Below are positions 6,337 to 9,620 of a stretch of 9,620 nucleotides of DNA, in pieces (position 1 is the first letter of the stretch; each line of letters begins with the position of its first letter). The stretch spans positions 1 to 9,620 of the forward strand of contig CAZPUJ010000630.1 in the NCBI GenBank assembly GCA_964589725.1, written 5' to 3'. This stretch comes from CAYSHJ01 sp964589725 (GTDB taxonomy: Bacteria > Planctomycetota > Planctomycetia > Planctomycetales > Planctomycetaceae). The position numbers and the translations under genes were made by a program. The notes under the pieces are model-generated. The model saw only the letters and a list, made by a program, of their open reading frames with translations. It searched no databases and was not told the origin of the DNA.

Positions 6337-7933
6337 CGCGCGTCAAATTGCAGCCAGGACGGTGACAGCCGACGTCTGCATCGTTGGCGCCGGAGCCGCA
6401 GGGATCGCGATCGCCTCGGAACTGTCCGGCCAGTCCTGCCGGGTCGCACTCCTCGAGAGCGGCGATTTCGAGTTCCGGCATCGTCCACAGCTGCTCTATC
6501 TGGGCGAGCAGATCGGCACGCCCAGTTTCTCGACGGGTCGCTCGCGCTTCCGGATGTTCGGCGGTTCCACCACCCGCTGGGGTGGCCAGTGCCGCCCGCT
6601 CGACGCGCTTGACTTCGAACCGCGGGACGGCATTCCCCACAGCGGCTGGCCGTTCGACCTGGCACATCTGGAATCTTACTATCGGCGCGCCCAGGCTTTT
6701 TGCCAGCTCGGCCCGTATGAGTACCGGCCTTCGGCATGGAGCGCGTTCGACGGAGGAGCGCTGCCGCTCGATGGGGAGCAGCTCGACACGAAGATTTTCC
6801 AGTTCAGCCACCCATCTGATCTTGGCAGCGTGTTCCGCCCAGCCCTGGCACGATCCGACAATGTTGATGTCTATTTAAACGCGAACGTCATCGAAATCGA
6901 GTCGGACGAGTCCGCGCAGAACGTCACCGGTCTCGTTGTTGGAACCTTCAACAAGAAGCGCATCCGGTTCACGGCCACGACCTATGTACTGGCGTGCGGC
7001 GGTATCGAGAACGCGCGCCTCCTGCTTGCGTCGAACCACACCGCAAGTTTCGGCCTCGGGAACCAGCACGACATGGTTGGTCGCTTCTTCATGGATCATG
7101 CCTACTTCCTGATGGGTCATTTTGAACCAGCGACTGCAAAATATGATCGCAGCTACTATGTCATCGAAGACTACGACCGCGTAGGACGTGAGCAGAAGAT
7201 GAACGCGGCGCTTGCGCTCAGCGATCGGATTCGGCGCGATGAGGGCCTGAACGGTGCTGCCATCTACTTCGTGCGCCGCCCCGCATACAAGACCTCGCCT
7301 GAGTACTTCTCAAAGGGTGGCAGGTCCTTCATCCACCTGATCGATTGCCTGCGCCATGACGAGCTGCCCGATCGCAATCTGGGACGGCATTTGCGCAACA
7401 TCGCCGCAGGCGCAGGTGACATTGCAGTATCGCTGCGCCGTCAGCTCATTGAGCTGGTGCGGCCACGCCCCAGGCTCGCATTGCGTGCCGTGCTGGAGAC
7501 GACACCGAATCCCGCAAGCCGCGTGACGCTCGGCAGCCGCCGTGATCACTTCGGTATGCCGCGGGTACGCGTGAATTGGCAGCTCAATACTAGGGACACA
7601 CGCGGCCTCACACGCCTGCTCCAGATCATGCGTCAGGAATTCGAGCGTTGCCGTCTCGGACGTCTCATCGAGGACATCCCGGCAGACGGCAACGGCTGGC
7701 CGATCAGCATGACCGGTGGCAAACACCACATGGGCACCACCCGGATGCATGACAATCCACGCCAGGGTGTCGTCGATCCGGACTGCCGGATTCACGGCAT
7801 GTCCAATCTTTATGTCGCTGGTAGCTCGGTCTTTCCGACCGGCGGCTATGCCAATCCGACCCTTACGATCGTTGCTCTGGCGCTGCGTCTCGCCGAGCAT
7901 CTGAAGCGGCGGCTACGCTTGATGGTCGCATGA
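6323..7933 (+). CDS. GMC-family FAD-dependent oxidoreductase
   Basis: This 536-residue flavoprotein would oxidise an alcohol or sugar hydroxyl using FAD. The ADP-binding Rossmann motif is ADVCIVGAGAAGIAIASEL (16-34; Gly22, Gly24, Gly27), with the ribose-binding acid Glu45 in VALLESGDF. The GMC signature FGGSTTRWGGQCRPLD (79-94) follows. YVLACGGIENARLLLAS is the second FAD-contact segment. The C-terminal active-site block is KHHMGTTRMH (467-476; His468 in the usual H-x-x-GT position), then NLYVAGSSVFPTGGYANPTL with Asn511, the usual His/Asn catalytic pair. The region between about 230 and 450 is the variable substrate domain. Length is normal for GMC enzymes and there is no signal peptide. The start is the ATG at 6323, which overlaps the previous gene by 14 bp; no strong RBS is seen. 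Context suggests oxidation of a sugar residue or precursor, not free choline or glucose. The electron acceptor is unknown. Confidence 0.92.
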   Translation: MPFIDARQIAARTVTADVCIVGAGAAGIAIASELSGQSCRVALLESGDFEFRHRPQLLYLGEQIGTPSFSTGRSRFRMFGGSTTRWGGQCRPLDALDFEPRDGIPHSGWPFDLAHLESYYRRAQAFCQLGPYEYRPSAWSAFDGGALPLDGEQLDTKIFQFSHPSDLGSVFRPALARSDNVDVYLNANVIEIESDESAQNVTGLVVGTFNKKRIRFTATTYVLACGGIENARLLLASNHTASFGLGNQHDMVGRFFMDHAYFLMGHFEPATAKYDRSYYVIEDYDRVGREQKMNAALALSDRIRRDEGLNGAAIYFVRRPAYKTSPEYFSKGGRSFIHLIDCLRHDELPDRNLGRHLRNIAAGAGDIAVSLRRQLIELVRPRPRLALRAVLETTPNPASRVTLGSRRDHFGMPRVRVNWQLNTRDTRGLTRLLQIMRQEFERCRLGRLIEDIPADGNGWPISMTGGKHHMGTTRMHDNPRQGVVDPDCRIHGMSNLYVAGSSVFPTGGYANPTLTIVALALRLAEHLKRRLRLMVA

Positions 7934-9619
7934 CGTACTGCACAGCACGACCCCCTCGAGTTCTGCCAGTTGCGCTGGGCACACCGCGCGGAGGTCGGCG
8001 GCGATGGACATGGCGGAATGGTATCTGAGCAACGGAACGCGGGAGTGGAGCTCAAGCTGCTCGATTCGTTGCCCAGCAGGGTTGGCGCAGACAACCGCCG
8101 TGAAGACGCCCCCATTCAGCGGATCGCTGAGCACGATTTTGAGTCGCTCGTGCGTGGGCAGAAGTTGAAGCCTGTGGCCAAGGGCTGCGCCAACCTCGCT
8201 AAAGCTGTGTGCCGTCCAGTCGCCCGGAGCCGCCGATGGAACCACCTGACAGTGAAGCGCATCGCAATCGGATACCTCGAGATGGTCGCACAACTGCTTC
8301 AGCGACCATATCTGCGCATTCGGGTACACCAGTAGTTCATTCGCATCTGCTATCAGGCACCAATGACCGCGGCCATAGCGATGAAGCAGATGGCGCAGCA
8401 ACTCGTGCCGCGTGCGACGAAAGACTCCGGGCGTGAAGAGATGCAGCCTCTCCCGCCTGCGCCGCAGCGCTTCGACATCGGGCATCTCCGGATGCTCGAG
8501 AACGATCAGCACACGATCCGCTCCGACCGTGAAGTAGTAATCGACGAGCCAGCTGAGACGCCTGTCCACACGCTCCGCGATCATCAGGACTCGTAGCTCA
8601 GTCTGGTTTGTCGCCGGTACACGCTGTCCGTGGAGATTCGTCAGCGGAATCCGGAGGACGCTCAAACGATGCAGCGAACGCCGCAGCCGAAACAGCTTTC
8701 TGCCGATCATGTGGTTTCGCTTGCGCGCTGCTCGCACGAACCACGCAGCCCAGCGCCGCAAAACACGGTGAGTGGGTGGTATGGGCCGCCAGCCCGCCCA
8801 GTCCGTGCGGTCGAGGTGACGGAAGAAGAACTCCGCGCCCTTCAGGCGGAAATCGTGATGCCACGGTTTGATGGCGGCGTTGTAATGCAAGATGAAGGAA
8901 TCATTGATGGTCGAGGCATGCCGCACTGGATCGTTCGTCTCCCGGAACGCATGCATGGTGACGTTCCAGCGGGGATCCAGCGCTCGCCAGTCTCCGGCGA
9001 CAACTGCGTTGATTGCCTCCTGATCGTGCCACCGCAGATGCTGCGCCGCCTCGTGCAGATAGACGAGTGCGCGTTGTGCAATTCGCAAGGCCCGCCACCG
9101 CTGCAGGTTGAGGACCATCACGCCCGAGTTGAAGATGCGTAGATCCGCGGGCAGTCCCAGTTCGCGATACAGCCGGATGCCGGCCTTCGAAGACACGAAA
9201 CGCGATCCGGCGATCAGTTCCGGCACCGCGAGCAGACAGGTGCCACCGACGTCCAGATCCCAGAGCTCACTCAGATCGCGGTTGACCACGAGATCGCAAT
9301 CCAGGTAAATCACCTTGTGGAGCTGCGAGCTGAGCCGCTCCGGCAAAAGCAGACGGTAGTATGACTGCAGCGAAACCGTATCGAAGCGTCTGAGAGTCGG
9401 CTCCAGTGAACGGAGCCGCGAAACGTCGATGGGTATCCAGTTGAGCTCAAGCTGCGGGTGGAGCCGACGTTCGATGCGCACCCGAGTTTGATCGAGGAGC
9501 CCAGTCTCGAGCACATGAATAACAACTCGGCGCTGCGCACCCAGGCTTGCGCCGACCGAGGCGAGCATTGCGGCGAGCGGCATGGCGTATTTCTCATCAC
9601 ACGCCGCAGCGACGTGCAC
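7913..9619 (-). CDS. two-domain glycosyltransferase: GT8 domain fused to a degenerate GT2-like (Glyco_tranf_2_4-type) domain
   Basis: This protein has 568 residues as seen. Residues 1 to about 275 form a GT8 (GT-A, retaining) domain: HVAAACDEKYAMPLAAMLAS (2-21), VIYLDCDLVVNRDLSELW with the metal-binding Asp107-Cys-Asp109, FNSGVMVLNLQRW (163-175), HDQEAIN (198-204) and the late metal-site HYNAAIKPWH (245-254). All core GT8 motifs are present, so this half should be active. A basic linker (about 285-340) leads to a second domain, about 341-555, resembling the Pfam Glyco_tranf_2_4 group: SWLVDYYFTVGADRVLIVLE (356-375), HWCLIADANELLVYP (419-433) and VPLLRYHSAM (528-537). Its usual acidic motifs are altered. 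The GTG at 9619 fits the normal GT8 beginning, but the window ends one base further, so a start slightly upstream cannot be excluded. The stop lies within the oxidoreductase gene, giving a 21-bp convergent overlap. Confidence 0.88.
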   Translation of the reverse strand: MHVAAACDEKYAMPLAAMLASVGASLGAQRRVVIHVLETGLLDQTRVRIERRLHPQLELNWIPIDVSRLRSLEPTLRRFDTVSLQSYYRLLLPERLSSQLHKVIYLDCDLVVNRDLSELWDLDVGGTCLLAVPELIAGSRFVSSKAGIRLYRELGLPADLRIFNSGVMVLNLQRWRALRIAQRALVYLHEAAQHLRWHDQEAINAVVAGDWRALDPRWNVTMHAFRETNDPVRHASTINDSFILHYNAAIKPWHHDFRLKGAEFFFRHLDRTDWAGWRPIPPTHRVLRRWAAWFVRAARKRNHMIGRKLFRLRRSLHRLSVLRIPLTNLHGQRVPATNQTELRVLMIAERVDRRLSWLVDYYFTVGADRVLIVLEHPEMPDVEALRRRRERLHLFTPGVFRRTRHELLRHLLHRYGRGHWCLIADANELLVYPNAQIWSLKQLCDHLEVSDCDALHCQVVPSAAPGDWTAHSFSEVGAALGHRLQLLPTHERLKIVLSDPLNGGVFTAVVCANPAGQRIEQLELHSRVPLLRYHSAMSIAADLRAVCPAQLAELEGVVLCSTSCDHQA

Positions 9620-9620
9620 C

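Overview
This 9.6-kb window is densely coding, GC-rich bacterial DNA. It looks like part of a surface-polysaccharide (exopolysaccharide, capsule or O-antigen type) biosynthesis locus. Codon use and gene style suggest a high-GC Pseudomonadota-like organism, but no taxonomic marker is present, so this is a guess. I see no tRNA, rRNA, CRISPR array, insertion sequence or attachment site.

Layout. At the left edge there may be the first codons of a minus-strand gene that continues outside the window. Next comes a minus-strand Wzx-like flippase (75-1424). A divergent gap of about 90 bp then separates it from a tightly packed plus-strand run of five genes: a GT4 glycosyltransferase (1515-2699), two GT2 glycosyltransferases (2696-3820 and 3827-4765), an alkaline-phosphatase-superfamily protein (4762-6336) and a GMC-type FAD oxidoreductase (6323-7933). 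The five are joined by two 4-bp ATGA overlaps, one 6-bp gap and one 14-bp overlap, so they read as one translationally coupled operon. A minus-strand gene for a two-domain GT8-GT2-like glycosyltransferase (7913-9619) converges on it. Its stop codon lies inside the oxidoreductase gene, a 21-bp tail-to-tail overlap.

How the genes could work together (inference). Three or four glycosyltransferases would build an oligosaccharide from nucleotide sugars on the cytoplasmic face of the inner membrane, and the flippase would export the lipid-linked product. The phosphatase-superfamily protein and the GMC oxidoreductase lack signal peptides and are co-translated with the glycosyltransferases. They are therefore candidates for cytoplasmic modification of the sugar or its carrier, for example phospho-group removal or transfer and alcohol oxidation. 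No initiating glycosyl-1-phosphate transferase, Wzy polymerase or chain-length regulator is present, so the rest of the locus must lie outside the window.

The points most worth a second look are three. The phosphatase-like protein has two usual metal-ligand aspartates replaced (His213, Leu270). The second domain of the GT8 fusion has lost both of its usual acidic motifs. A GMC oxidoreductase is coupled to a phosphatase-like protein inside a glycosyltransferase operon.
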